Shown piece after piece: positions 46,449 to 54,631 of a stretch of 64,000 nucleotides of DNA (within the stretch, counting starts at the first letter, position 1; every line of letters starts with the position of its first letter). The stretch lies in NCBI RefSeq assembly GCF_004346685.1, contig NZ_SMCO01000012.1, positions 1 through 64,000 of the forward strand. The letters are read 5' to 3'. The translations under genes were made by a program, and so were the position numbers. The DNA comes from Sulfurirhabdus autotrophica. Lineage in GTDB: Bacteria > Pseudomonadota > Gammaproteobacteria > Burkholderiales > SMCO01. Below the pieces are notes generated by a model, which saw nothing but the letters and a program-made list of their open reading frames with translations, had not been told where the DNA came from and ran no database searches.

Positions 46449-47504
46449 TTATAAGTTGGATTTTTGAAGTAACGCGTCAAATTGTTTTAAAGCAATATCT
46501 GGGCTGATATCTTCTACATTAAAGCTTTCAGGCTGCAACGCAATATAGGGCACTCCCCACGGATGCCATCTTTTCTGGTTGGATTTTCCAAAGAAGCAAA
46601 GAATAGGTTTGCCAAGTCCTGCCGCCAGATGCATGGCTCCGCCATCGCTACAAATAACGGAGTCACATAGAGATAATGCGGCAATGAGCTCTTCGAGTTT
46701 GCTTGTGGGGTAGGCGAGGATCGGTAAGCTGTTTAATTGTGCCCTGATTTCTTGTGCTTTAGTATCATCACCAGGATGCATCGGGTTGGTTTCGTCGCCG
46801 GGTGACCATAATAAAATAAATCCAGATTGGTGCCTTGTATGTAATTCTGAAATCAATTCAACGAAATAAGCGCTAGGCCATCTCTGGCTGGGTTTTCTGG
46901 CACTGATGTGGATGCCGATCAGCATTTTTGTTTCAGAGAGCCATTGCTGATTTTTGAGCAAGGATTGTGCTTGATCTGTTTCCACTGGAGGAGGCGTAAT
47001 ACGTAGTTGAGGTGGGGGTGGCAGTATGCCTAATGGAGTCAGGAGATTAAAAACGTCTTCTGCTTCATGTATGTCTTCCTGGAAGATATAGGGGATGGGC
47101 GTATCGATTTCAATGTGTTGCTCTGTTTGGCTGTGGGAAACAAAGCCAATAATATGTTTTGGCCTAACCATGCGTGCCAATTTAAGAGAGCGTGGCTGAA
47201 AATCGGGTGCTGCTAAAATAACATAATCAAAATGCTGTTTTCTGAGTTTAAAAATAAGTCGAATACGATCCCAATACACGCGGAGAGTAGACTGACCTTT
47301 AGCGCGATGTTTGGCCTTTGTATAAGCAAAGACATCATCAATATCCGGATTGTTTTGCAAGACGGGTAGGTTATAGCTATTTACCAGCGCAGCAATATAC
47401 GCTTTGGGAAAATGAGCGCGCAAAGCAAGAAACATGGGTGTGGTGCAAACCAGATCACCAATATTGTCTCGACGGATAACAAGGATTTTTAGCGATGTGC
47501 TCAT
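46449..47504 (-). CDS. Family-9 glycosyltransferase (heptosyltransferase-like)
   Basis: GT-B glycosyltransferase of 351 residues from the LPS heptosyltransferase family. VIRRDNIGDLVCTTPMFLALR at the start contains the catalytic aspartate of the GD motif, and SDGGAMHLAAGLGKPILCFFG near 290 is the nucleotide-sugar loop. It overlaps the next gene by four bases. It should add a heptose or hexose to the core. Converges with the PglF-like gene 55 bases away. Confidence 0.88.
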   Translation of the reverse strand: MSTSLKILVIRRDNIGDLVCTTPMFLALRAHFPKAYIAALVNSYNLPVLQNNPDIDDVFAYTKAKHRAKGQSTLRVYWDRIRLIFKLRKQHFDYVILAAPDFQPRSLKLARMVRPKHIIGFVSHSQTEQHIEIDTPIPYIFQEDIHEAEDVFNLLTPLGILPPPPQLRITPPPVETDQAQSLLKNQQWLSETKMLIGIHISARKPSQRWPSAYFVELISELHTRHQSGFILLWSPGDETNPMHPGDDTKAQEIRAQLNSLPILAYPTSKLEELIAALSLCDSVICSDGGAMHLAAGLGKPILCFFGKSNQKRWHPWGVPYIALQPESFNVEDISPDIALKQFDALLQKSNL

Positions 47505-48487
47505 GACAGATAGCTCAGCATAAGTTGGGCTCTTGCAATATAGGAATGATGCTGTAGAAAATATTGATTTCCTTGCTTTGCAATTAATTGCCTTTCCTCT
47601 TCATGAGCCAGAAAGTAGTTGATTTTGGTTCTGAGTTCTTCAACGTTTCGCCAACAGGCGATATGTTTATCTTCAGTGTAGGCATCATCTATTTCTGCAA
47701 CCCAGTCTGTCAGCAAGAATCCACCCGCAGCAGGAACCTCAAAAAGCCTCAGGTTCATGGCCGAGCCTTGTCCGAACCAGTTATGAATATTGAGATTGAT
47801 TTTTGTCTGATTAAATATTTCGTTAGTCTTCTTACCAAATGCTTCGGGGTAAACACAGGATTTTCTTAACTGGGCTTTATGCCATCCAGGCCCATAAACC
47901 CGTAAATCAAAATCTTGTAATTGCTGGACAATGCTTTCCCGATAAGGGGAGTGTGTGCCAACAAAAATGATATCTGCCAAGCTTGTGGAATGCGGCAGAG
48001 GATAAAAGGTATGTGTATCAGCAGCTGAGGGCAGGTGCTGAATTCGGGTAACACCTTCTGTTTTATACAGCGCTACAGAGGAAGCATCGTTGGTAAAATA
48101 ATAGTGATAAAAAGGCGCATTGATAATTGAGCGCTTGTGATCAAGTGGATCATCAATCCAGTAACCGATAGTAGTGACACCAAGTGCGTTTATTTGCTGA
48201 ATGGTTTCAGGGAATAATTGAACACCTTTAACACAGAGAAACAAGTCAGGTTTTTGCTGTTTGATAACATTGATTAACTGGTCATTGATATATTGCTCCT
48301 GCCGCTGTTGCCAACCTTTTGCCCTTAAGGCGCGAGGCAAATAGCGTTCTAGCGGAGGTTTGATATCATAATCAAAATAGGTGACCTGATGGCCTAATGC
48401 TGAAAATGCTTGGCCAAGGTTCAACCCAACTTTTGTGCGGCCAATTTTTGTGGGTGTGGCAATGACAAAATTCAGCGATTTGGTCAT
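47501..48487 (-). CDS. CgeB-like glycosyltransferase
   Basis: Glycosyltransferase of 328 residues with the CgeB/YkvP layout: an N-terminal half with GLNLGQAFSALGHQVTYFDYD and LFLCVKGVQ, and a C-terminal half with IFVGTHSPYRESIV, NIHNWFGQGSAMNLRLFEVPAAGGFLLTD containing the donor-binding Glu. It starts 9 bases after the WaaL-like stop and overlaps the GT9 gene. The family acts on surface glycans and spore coats; the acceptor here is unknown. Confidence 0.82.
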   Translation of the reverse strand: MTKSLNFVIATPTKIGRTKVGLNLGQAFSALGHQVTYFDYDIKPPLERYLPRALRAKGWQQRQEQYINDQLINVIKQQKPDLFLCVKGVQLFPETIQQINALGVTTIGYWIDDPLDHKRSIINAPFYHYYFTNDASSVALYKTEGVTRIQHLPSAADTHTFYPLPHSTSLADIIFVGTHSPYRESIVQQLQDFDLRVYGPGWHKAQLRKSCVYPEAFGKKTNEIFNQTKINLNIHNWFGQGSAMNLRLFEVPAAGGFLLTDWVAEIDDAYTEDKHIACWRNVEELRTKINYFLAHEEERQLIAKQGNQYFLQHHSYIARAQLMLSYLS

Positions 48488-48496
48488 CAGATACTC

Positions 48497-49753
48497 TTAT
48501 TTCGCTGTTGTAGTAGTGGATACGTTTTGTTTTTTGAGATGCAAATAGGCAAGCCACATACCAAGCAATGTGGCACTTAAAATACCATGTTCGTGATGCA
48601 GTGTGGTATTGACAAAACCTACACCAACGTTGACAAGCCACGCTGATAAACTGGACCCCCAAAGCGCCCATTCAATATCCTCATCCTGTATTTTCGGGCG
48701 AAAGCGTATTAAAGTATAGAGCCACGACAACAGAATGGTGACTAAGACTGACAAACCAATGGCACCCCGTTCAGCCAAGGCAGTGAAAAAGAGACTATGG
48801 CCATGCGCGCTGCCTAAATAATAAGAAGGGTCAAAAGGTTTGCCCGATGCTTCAACCCAGGTTTGAACCTTTTCCATGCTAATTTGGTTGTAGTTGTGCA
48901 TACCCACGCCAAATAATGGAAACTCTTTCCAGGCAACGATGGCGCTATGCCAAATCTGATCACGGCCCGTGAGTAGCCGGTTTTCTTTGGCAACAGCTTC
49001 TTGTTTCTTTACCACATCAATTTTGGCAAAGTAAGCACCTGCAACAACGCACATGATACCGACAAGAAGCAAGATACCGGATTTGCCTGAACGCTTTACC
49101 CAGGCAATTCCGAGGATGATTGCAAACACGATTGCCATTGCGACCGCTGCACGACTAGCGCTAATCAATACGGCCACTGCAAACAGCACTATGCAGAGTG
49201 TGCCTAATAGCCGCCCTATGATACCCAGTTTTTTCCAGAGGGCTAATGTATACGATAAAGCAACACCAAAGCTGATCGCCATATAAATTGCGCTGTGGTT
49301 AACATGTCCAACCGAGTTCAGTTCCAACAGTTGTCTAGTGTGCGATACATAGAGTGCCCAGAAGGCATAGGTTAGTGCTATCAGTGTGGATGTAATTACA
49401 GTGAATCCTAACCACATCAGCTCATTACGTTGATAACCGCTGCGCTTGATGAGCCATAAGATGGAGCCGTAACGAAGAATGTCATTCGCACCGCCCCATT
49501 CACTACTGTGCATACCGGCAAAGGCAGAAATAACATACCCGGAAACAATCCAGGTGAAAATAAGACTATCCCAGATGTCCCACTGACCGCCAAAATTTTT
49601 GTCTTTGAAGCGATTGAACAACCAAGTAATGCAATATGCAAGCCAAAATATATTTTTAGGTGCCTCAAGGAGCGGAACTGCGATAATTAAACCGATAAGC
49701 AATACGACTTCAATTAAATATTTTGAGGTGAGTTTTGTGACTATGCTGGTCAT
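48497..49753 (-). CDS. O-antigen ligase WaaL family protein
   Basis: Polytopic inner-membrane protein of 418 residues with about 10-12 helices. The Wzy_C region shows ISASRAAVAM, LTGRDQIWHSA, LFGVGMHNY and SAHGHSLFFTALAERG, the large periplasmic loop with the essential histidine of ligases. It is predicted to move lipid-linked glycans onto the lipid A-core. Ligases and Wzy polymerases share this domain and sequence alone does not separate them fully; its place among core genes favours ligase. Confidence 0.82.
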   Translation of the reverse strand: MTSIVTKLTSKYLIEVVLLIGLIIAVPLLEAPKNIFWLAYCITWLFNRFKDKNFGGQWDIWDSLIFTWIVSGYVISAFAGMHSSEWGGANDILRYGSILWLIKRSGYQRNELMWLGFTVITSTLIALTYAFWALYVSHTRQLLELNSVGHVNHSAIYMAISFGVALSYTLALWKKLGIIGRLLGTLCIVLFAVAVLISASRAAVAMAIVFAIILGIAWVKRSGKSGILLLVGIMCVVAGAYFAKIDVVKKQEAVAKENRLLTGRDQIWHSAIVAWKEFPLFGVGMHNYNQISMEKVQTWVEASGKPFDPSYYLGSAHGHSLFFTALAERGAIGLSVLVTILLSWLYTLIRFRPKIQDEDIEWALWGSSLSAWLVNVGVGFVNTTLHHEHGILSATLLGMWLAYLHLKKQNVSTTTTAK

Positions 49754-49860
49754 AGAAAGTTAAGGGCTAATAAGTGAAAAACTGTACAATTATACAGGTT
49801 TTCAGTGAGACGAGCGTTTCCGCTACAGATAATGCAGGGAAGAAAGGCGTTTAATAATTT

Positions 49861-50778
49861 ATGAGTATTCGTGACAAAATCAGGGCGTTGCGCCTTTATT
49901 ATAAATCAGTTCGAGCTATCAGCCAGGTGCTATCCCCTAATTGGCACATTTTGACTTTCCCCTTTTTTGGTAAAGGTGAGTTTGTTAGTCATAGCGAGGG
50001 TAAGGTTTTTTCGGTACCTAAAAAATATTGGCAAATGTTGCCATCAGCAGCAAGAATGATCGAAGTTGGTGCTTACCCATATTGGAAGGATGATGTATTG
50101 CATGTGGCTTTCCAAGGTTCTGAATTTACTGCACCACCTATGGATAAATCTCTTGGAGGTACGCTTAAGGAAATCTTTCTTGATAATGTCTATAAGCTTG
50201 ATGAGATGGATTTGAATGGTAAGGTCGTACTCGATGTGGGTGCTTATGTGGGAGATTCGGCTATTGCATTCGCAAAGCAAGGCGCAATGGTCCATGCATT
50301 TGAGCCGTTGCCTATTCTTCAAACGTACTTGAAGGAAAATATTCGACTTAATAACTTGGGAAATCAGATTGAGATTCACCCCGTTGGTTTATCGGATAAA
50401 AATGAAGTCATTACCATCAACGCTACTACTTGTGGATTTGCGGGTGCCACAGTACTTGATAGTACTGAAAAAAGCGCAAAAGGAGAAAGAGTCTTACAGA
50501 ACCTGCAATTGGTTAATGCAGTTGAATATCTCCACAAAAGCGGAATTGGAAAAGTATATTTCCTGAAACTGGATTGTGAAGGTTGTGAGTACGCGTTATT
50601 CCAGAATGTGCCATTTTGGGAAATGATAAAGCCGGAAATCATTATGATGGAATTTCATCGTGGTGGTGCCGTGTTGGCTTCCAAGCTTGAAGAATGGGGC
50701 TACCAAGTGGACCCGTATGAAAAAGGCCAAGTAGGGTATATCTACGCAAGATTCCAACATGAAAATTCTGATTCTTAA
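49861..50778 (+). CDS. FkbM-family methyltransferase
   Basis: SAM-dependent O-methyltransferase of 305 residues. The FkbM domain spans about 115-290: VVLDVGAYVGDSAIAFAKQGAMVHAFEPLP is the SAM site, LKLDCEGCEYALFQNVP the conserved post-III region, and MMEFHRGG the end. FkbM proteins in glycan clusters usually methylate a sugar hydroxyl. It is divergent from the WaaL-like gene and its 3' end overlaps the plus-strand GT9 gene by 20 bases, so the two form a unit. Confidence 0.87.
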   Translation: MSIRDKIRALRLYYKSVRAISQVLSPNWHILTFPFFGKGEFVSHSEGKVFSVPKKYWQMLPSAARMIEVGAYPYWKDDVLHVAFQGSEFTAPPMDKSLGGTLKEIFLDNVYKLDEMDLNGKVVLDVGAYVGDSAIAFAKQGAMVHAFEPLPILQTYLKENIRLNNLGNQIEIHPVGLSDKNEVITINATTCGFAGATVLDSTEKSAKGERVLQNLQLVNAVEYLHKSGIGKVYFLKLDCEGCEYALFQNVPFWEMIKPEIIMMEFHRGGAVLASKLEEWGYQVDPYEKGQVGYIYARFQHENSDS

Positions 50779-51775
50779 GCGCGATAAAATAGGGGATTTG
50801 TTACTGACAACACCCATGTTAAGTCATTTGCGCCAATCTTTGCCGAACGCTGAGATTCATTTGCTCGCGAACAACTACAATGCTTGGGTCGTAGCAGAAA
50901 ATACCGATATTGATCAGTTGTGGATATATCGCAGAGCTAAATCAGGACGAAAAATTGATTTTGGAGCGGTCATTCACCAGATATGGCAACAGCTTCAATT
51001 GCGATTTCAACGTTTTGATGTGGCAATTGTAGCTGGAGGGGAATTTTCCCCTCGTGCGGTTAAACGTGCGTTGAGCATTCACGCCAAGCGTACGATAACC
51101 TATTGTGATGAGAGCGCTGTTTGCGCTCGTGTATCTGACCCTTTACCTGCGCCTGCAGGCGAGCATGAATCTGATCGCATGTTGAATTTGCTGTTGCCAC
51201 TTCAAATCAGGTTGCATGAGCAGGTGATAAACCCGACATTTAACCTTCCGGCTCAGTGGCAGTTATTTGCCGAAAATTGGTTGTTTGGGCGACATATATC
51301 CCCCAGAAAATATATTGTGATCGGGTTGGGTGCTCGTCGGGCAAAAAAACAACCCACTTCGGAACAGGTTTTTCACTGGGCAGCATATTTTAAAGAGCAC
51401 TTTCAGTTGGATACATTATTCATGTGGACGCCTGGTAAGAGTGATAACCCGTTGTACCCGGGGGATGATGAGGTGGCTCAGCCGGTGCTTGATGCAGCAG
51501 TACCTTATATTTATCCATTCCGGGGCGCTTTGATGCCAGCATTGGGATTGATCTGGAACGCGCGTACCTCTATTTTCCCCGATAGCGGGCTGATGCATTT
51601 TGCAGCGGCGAGCCCGGGCGGTGTACTTGGATTATTTGCCGAAACGGATGTGTCTCCATCCCCGGTCCAATGGGGGCCGCGTGGCGCTAAAGTCGCATTT
51701 CTGGAAGCAACTAAAAGTGTAGCAGAAATAGGTGATCAGATGATTTATGACAAGCTCGAATCGTTACTTGCCTGA
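50759..51775 (+). CDS. Family-9 glycosyltransferase (heptosyltransferase-like)
   Basis: GT-B glycosyltransferase of 338 residues. ILILKRDKIGDLLLTTPMLSHLR is the acceptor/catalytic region with the GD aspartate, while FPDSGLMHFAAASPGGVLGLFAETD near 280 is the donor loop. It resembles the GT9 protein of 46449-47504 in overall plan (LKRDKIGDL vs IRRDNIGDL), suggesting duplication. It is the only GT9 gene on the plus strand and overlaps the FkbM gene upstream. Ends 12 bases inside the convergent DUF4254 gene. Confidence 0.88.
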   Translation: MKILILKRDKIGDLLLTTPMLSHLRQSLPNAEIHLLANNYNAWVVAENTDIDQLWIYRRAKSGRKIDFGAVIHQIWQQLQLRFQRFDVAIVAGGEFSPRAVKRALSIHAKRTITYCDESAVCARVSDPLPAPAGEHESDRMLNLLLPLQIRLHEQVINPTFNLPAQWQLFAENWLFGRHISPRKYIVIGLGARRAKKQPTSEQVFHWAAYFKEHFQLDTLFMWTPGKSDNPLYPGDDEVAQPVLDAAVPYIYPFRGALMPALGLIWNARTSIFPDSGLMHFAAASPGGVLGLFAETDVSPSPVQWGPRGAKVAFLEATKSVAEIGDQMIYDKLESLLA

Positions 51776-52381
51776 GTTATTTTTTTCCTGGTACATGCTG
51801 GGATTGAGATTCGGATCGTTGTACATTTTGAACTGCCTGTAAATTTTAAAATACGCTTGCCCTTGAGATGCAGATTCGAGCAGTGTATCCAGACATGACT
51901 GCAAATCGGTTCGTTGTTCAAGCAGTTTTGCGAGTTTCGCAGAGCAAGTTTCAATGTGATTAATATCTACATCCGTACGCTGGGTTTGGAATCTCATGTG
52001 GTGAATTTTTAAACTTAGTATTGAAAGCCGATCCATCATAGCGCCAGCTGTTTCACTGTTTAATTTCGCATTGTTCTGAAGAGTGACGTTCGAGAGAGTA
52101 TGCAGCAGGGCTTCATCCATACCTTCAATGGCATCATTGCGTTTCTGGTTATAACCATCAATTGCACGCTTATTAGCGGCTATCTCGCTGTCAGGGACAT
52201 TCTTGCGTCTTGCGAGATCTTCTTCATTCCACAACAGGCAATTAAAGCGGTGATTCAGTTCGATAGCTTGCCATACCCCGGAATCAAATTTTGCTGGGGA
52301 CTGCTTAGGCCATTCTGGATTGGCGAGGCAAGTGTCGTGAAATGCGCCGAGATCAATTGCGGAAACGTTCATATCATTCAT
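51764..52381 (-). CDS. DUF4254 protein
   Basis: Soluble, mostly helical protein of 205 residues without signal peptide. The N-terminal pattern FNCLLWNEEDLARRKNVPDSEIAANKRAIDGYNQKRND and MMDRLSILSLKIHHM match the DUF4254 family, whose genes I know mainly beside family-9 and family-4 glycosyltransferases. No catalytic motif is visible; the function is unknown. It ends the minus-strand series waaQ to here, 26 bases after the GT9 gene, and may act as an accessory to a core glycosyltransferase. Confidence 0.78.
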   Translation of the reverse strand: MNDMNVSAIDLGAFHDTCLANPEWPKQSPAKFDSGVWQAIELNHRFNCLLWNEEDLARRKNVPDSEIAANKRAIDGYNQKRNDAIEGMDEALLHTLSNVTLQNNAKLNSETAGAMMDRLSILSLKIHHMRFQTQRTDVDINHIETCSAKLAKLLEQRTDLQSCLDTLLESASQGQAYFKIYRQFKMYNDPNLNPSMYQEKNNSGK

Positions 52382-52407
52382 TTTTTACTCTATATTCTGT
52401 TTTATCT

Positions 52408-53520
52408 TTATTGGGTTGAGCCAAGAATCTCTGTTATTAGATTCGTGACATCAGGTAACGTAATAGCATGCATGCATTGAGGGGTATTGCATTCCTTCGT
52501 GCTCCTGCCACATCGCCTGACCCATGAAATTTCTCGTCTGAAAAGTTTTTGTTGGTTGCGGCAGGGAAAATCTTCGATAGTTACCGCATGGTAAGGACTA
52601 TTCGACCAAAATTCGCCTTTTCCACAAATGACGTCTGAGCCAGGGCCAAAGAGGGTGATAGTGGGTGCATTAACGAGCCTGCCCAGATGCGCGATGCCAG
52701 TATCAGGGCACACTAGCAATGCAGCATTTTTAATCAGATGCCACATTTGCGGAAGCGTAAGCTGACCAGCACAGGAAGGAAATTTTTGTTCAGGGTCAAT
52801 GGTGGCAATGTATTTTTCCTCTCCTTTGCCACCGCTCCAGATTACTTGGTAGCCTCGGTTGGACAAATATTCTGCCAGAGCTAACCACTTGGTATTATCC
52901 CAATGCTTGAGGGGGCTGCTAGCACCTACATGCAACACACAATAAGGCCTATTGGGTAACTGGAATGGAGTGTATGCAGGCGATGGCCAATCAGCTGGGC
53001 GATATGCTTCCGGTGGTTTCCCTGGCATTAAGGCAGCTACCATGTCTCCCCATGTGGCGGGTAAGTCTGGATAAGGAATCAGGGTATCAACTGCCCAGTT
53101 CTTATAGGCAGGATGGTCAGCAGCGTGCGCAATCACCCATTTTGCACCAAGGGCGCGTGCAAGCCAACTGTGGCGATTGTCCCCGGGCACTATCGCCAGG
53201 TCAAATCCCCGTAAGGCGAATAATATCTGAAAGGTGGCAGGATCACGGGGATCAAACGGTATGGCTTTAACGCCATAGGGTTGTTTCTCGTACAGAGGAG
53301 CAATGGCTTTTGGTGTGGCCATAATGATTTCTGCTGCAGGATATTGCTCACGAAGTTTGGCCAGTAACGGTGTGAGCATAAGGGTGTCGCCCAGCAATAA
53401 GTGGTGGGCTATTAATATCCGTTTGGGTTCGGTAGGCGATTTGCGCCTGCCAAGCGTTGCAAAACTATTCCATAACGCGAGGGTAATGATTTTAACGCGG
53501 GAGGAAAAACGGCTAGCCAT
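52408..53520 (-). CDS. Family-9 glycosyltransferase (heptosyltransferase-like)
   Basis: GT-B glycosyltransferase of 370 residues. ILIAHHLLLGDTLMLTPLLAKLR has the GD catalytic aspartate of the family, and CPDTGIAHLGRLVNAPTITLFGPGSD near 275 is the donor site. A cysteine-rich tail (about 325-360) with RRCGRSTKECNTPQC is not usual in WaaC or WaaF. It overlaps the GT4 gene by 8 bases and precedes the DUF4254 gene. Acceptor unknown. Confidence 0.86.
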   Translation of the reverse strand: MASRFSSRVKIITLALWNSFATLGRRKSPTEPKRILIAHHLLLGDTLMLTPLLAKLREQYPAAEIIMATPKAIAPLYEKQPYGVKAIPFDPRDPATFQILFALRGFDLAIVPGDNRHSWLARALGAKWVIAHAADHPAYKNWAVDTLIPYPDLPATWGDMVAALMPGKPPEAYRPADWPSPAYTPFQLPNRPYCVLHVGASSPLKHWDNTKWLALAEYLSNRGYQVIWSGGKGEEKYIATIDPEQKFPSCAGQLTLPQMWHLIKNAALLVCPDTGIAHLGRLVNAPTITLFGPGSDVICGKGEFWSNSPYHAVTIEDFPCRNQQKLFRREISWVRRCGRSTKECNTPQCMHAITLPDVTNLITEILGSTQ

Positions 53521-54631
53521 GGGTAGCAGCGTTGTTAAAAATCACTTCCATTTTGTCCAGCATAGCTTCGAGACCAAATTTTTCTTGTGCCCTTGCTCTG
53601 GCTGCGCTGCCTAGTACCTTACAAAGCTCAGGGTCAAGTAAAAGTCTGTTTATCGCTTCCTGCAATTGCTGTGCGTTTTTTGGTTCAACTATTAAACCCG
53701 TTTGTTCAGGCAGGATCGCCTCCAGAATACTGCCAATAGGGGTGCTGATAATAGGCAGGCCACACAACATGGCTTGTAAAATGGCTTGTGGTACGCCCTC
53801 GTTGGCGTAAGAAGGCAGTACAAAGATATCCAGTGCTTGCAACCACGGCAGGACATCTAGCTGGTTACCGGGCATAGTGACACGATCATTCAGTTTGAGT
53901 TCAGTAATTCGTGTTTGTAACGCGGCATGTTGTGGGCCATCCCCTACAATCACCAGCCTGGTATTTTGGTCGGCAAGGTGGGCGAAGGCATCCAGCAAAT
54001 ATTGATGGCCTTTCCAACTGCGTAAGGTTGCGATAATGCCGATAATTTTTGCGTCCTGCGGCAAATTCAGTGTTTCCCTTGCGGTTGTTTTGTCGCCTGG
54101 AACAAAATGTTCCGTATCAATACCCGTAGGGACAGATGTGATTTGCGACGGGGAATAGCCGTTTTGTTTGATCAGTTGCTCGCGCAATAGCTCCCCTGTC
54201 GTAGCAATATGTTGTGTAGCGCTTTTGTATAGCCAGCGCGTAGAAGCGTTATCGGGAATGGGGGCTGATATATGGCGTGTTCGTACAATGGCTGCCGGGT
54301 GCGAAAGACCAACTGAAGCAAGGGCCACTAACCAGCTGTCTGTAGAACTGTGGGTGTTGATGACGTCGGCTTTGTTGGCTTTGAGCCAACGGCGCATGGC
54401 CAGCAAACCACTGAAATTTTTCCGGCCTATGGGTAAAGCAACCACAGGGATATTACGGGTTTTTGCTTCGGTAAAAATCTTTGCTTCGGGCGGGCACAGT
54501 AAAGTTACTTGATGACCACGCCTGATCATGCCGGCAGCTTCCGTCAGAATACGAATTTCCTGTCCACCCCAGCCGAGAGAGGCTTCGGTATGAACAATAT
54601 GTATCGGAGTTTTGTTTGGAGTGCCAGTCAT
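53513..54631 (-). CDS. Family-4 glycosyltransferase
   Basis: Retaining GT-B glycosyltransferase of 372 residues. IVHTEASLGWGGQEIRILTEA near the start binds the acceptor, GIIATLRSWKGHQYLLDAF and PSYANEGVPQAILQAMLCGLP (with the EX7E-type donor glutamates) form the nucleotide-sugar site. It starts one base inside the msbA stop, so it is tightly coupled to the lipid A flippase gene and most likely acts on the LPS core. Confidence 0.88.
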   Translation of the reverse strand: MTGTPNKTPIHIVHTEASLGWGGQEIRILTEAAGMIRRGHQVTLLCPPEAKIFTEAKTRNIPVVALPIGRKNFSGLLAMRRWLKANKADVINTHSSTDSWLVALASVGLSHPAAIVRTRHISAPIPDNASTRWLYKSATQHIATTGELLREQLIKQNGYSPSQITSVPTGIDTEHFVPGDKTTARETLNLPQDAKIIGIIATLRSWKGHQYLLDAFAHLADQNTRLVIVGDGPQHAALQTRITELKLNDRVTMPGNQLDVLPWLQALDIFVLPSYANEGVPQAILQAMLCGLPIISTPIGSILEAILPEQTGLIVEPKNAQQLQEAINRLLLDPELCKVLGSAARARAQEKFGLEAMLDKMEVIFNNAATHG

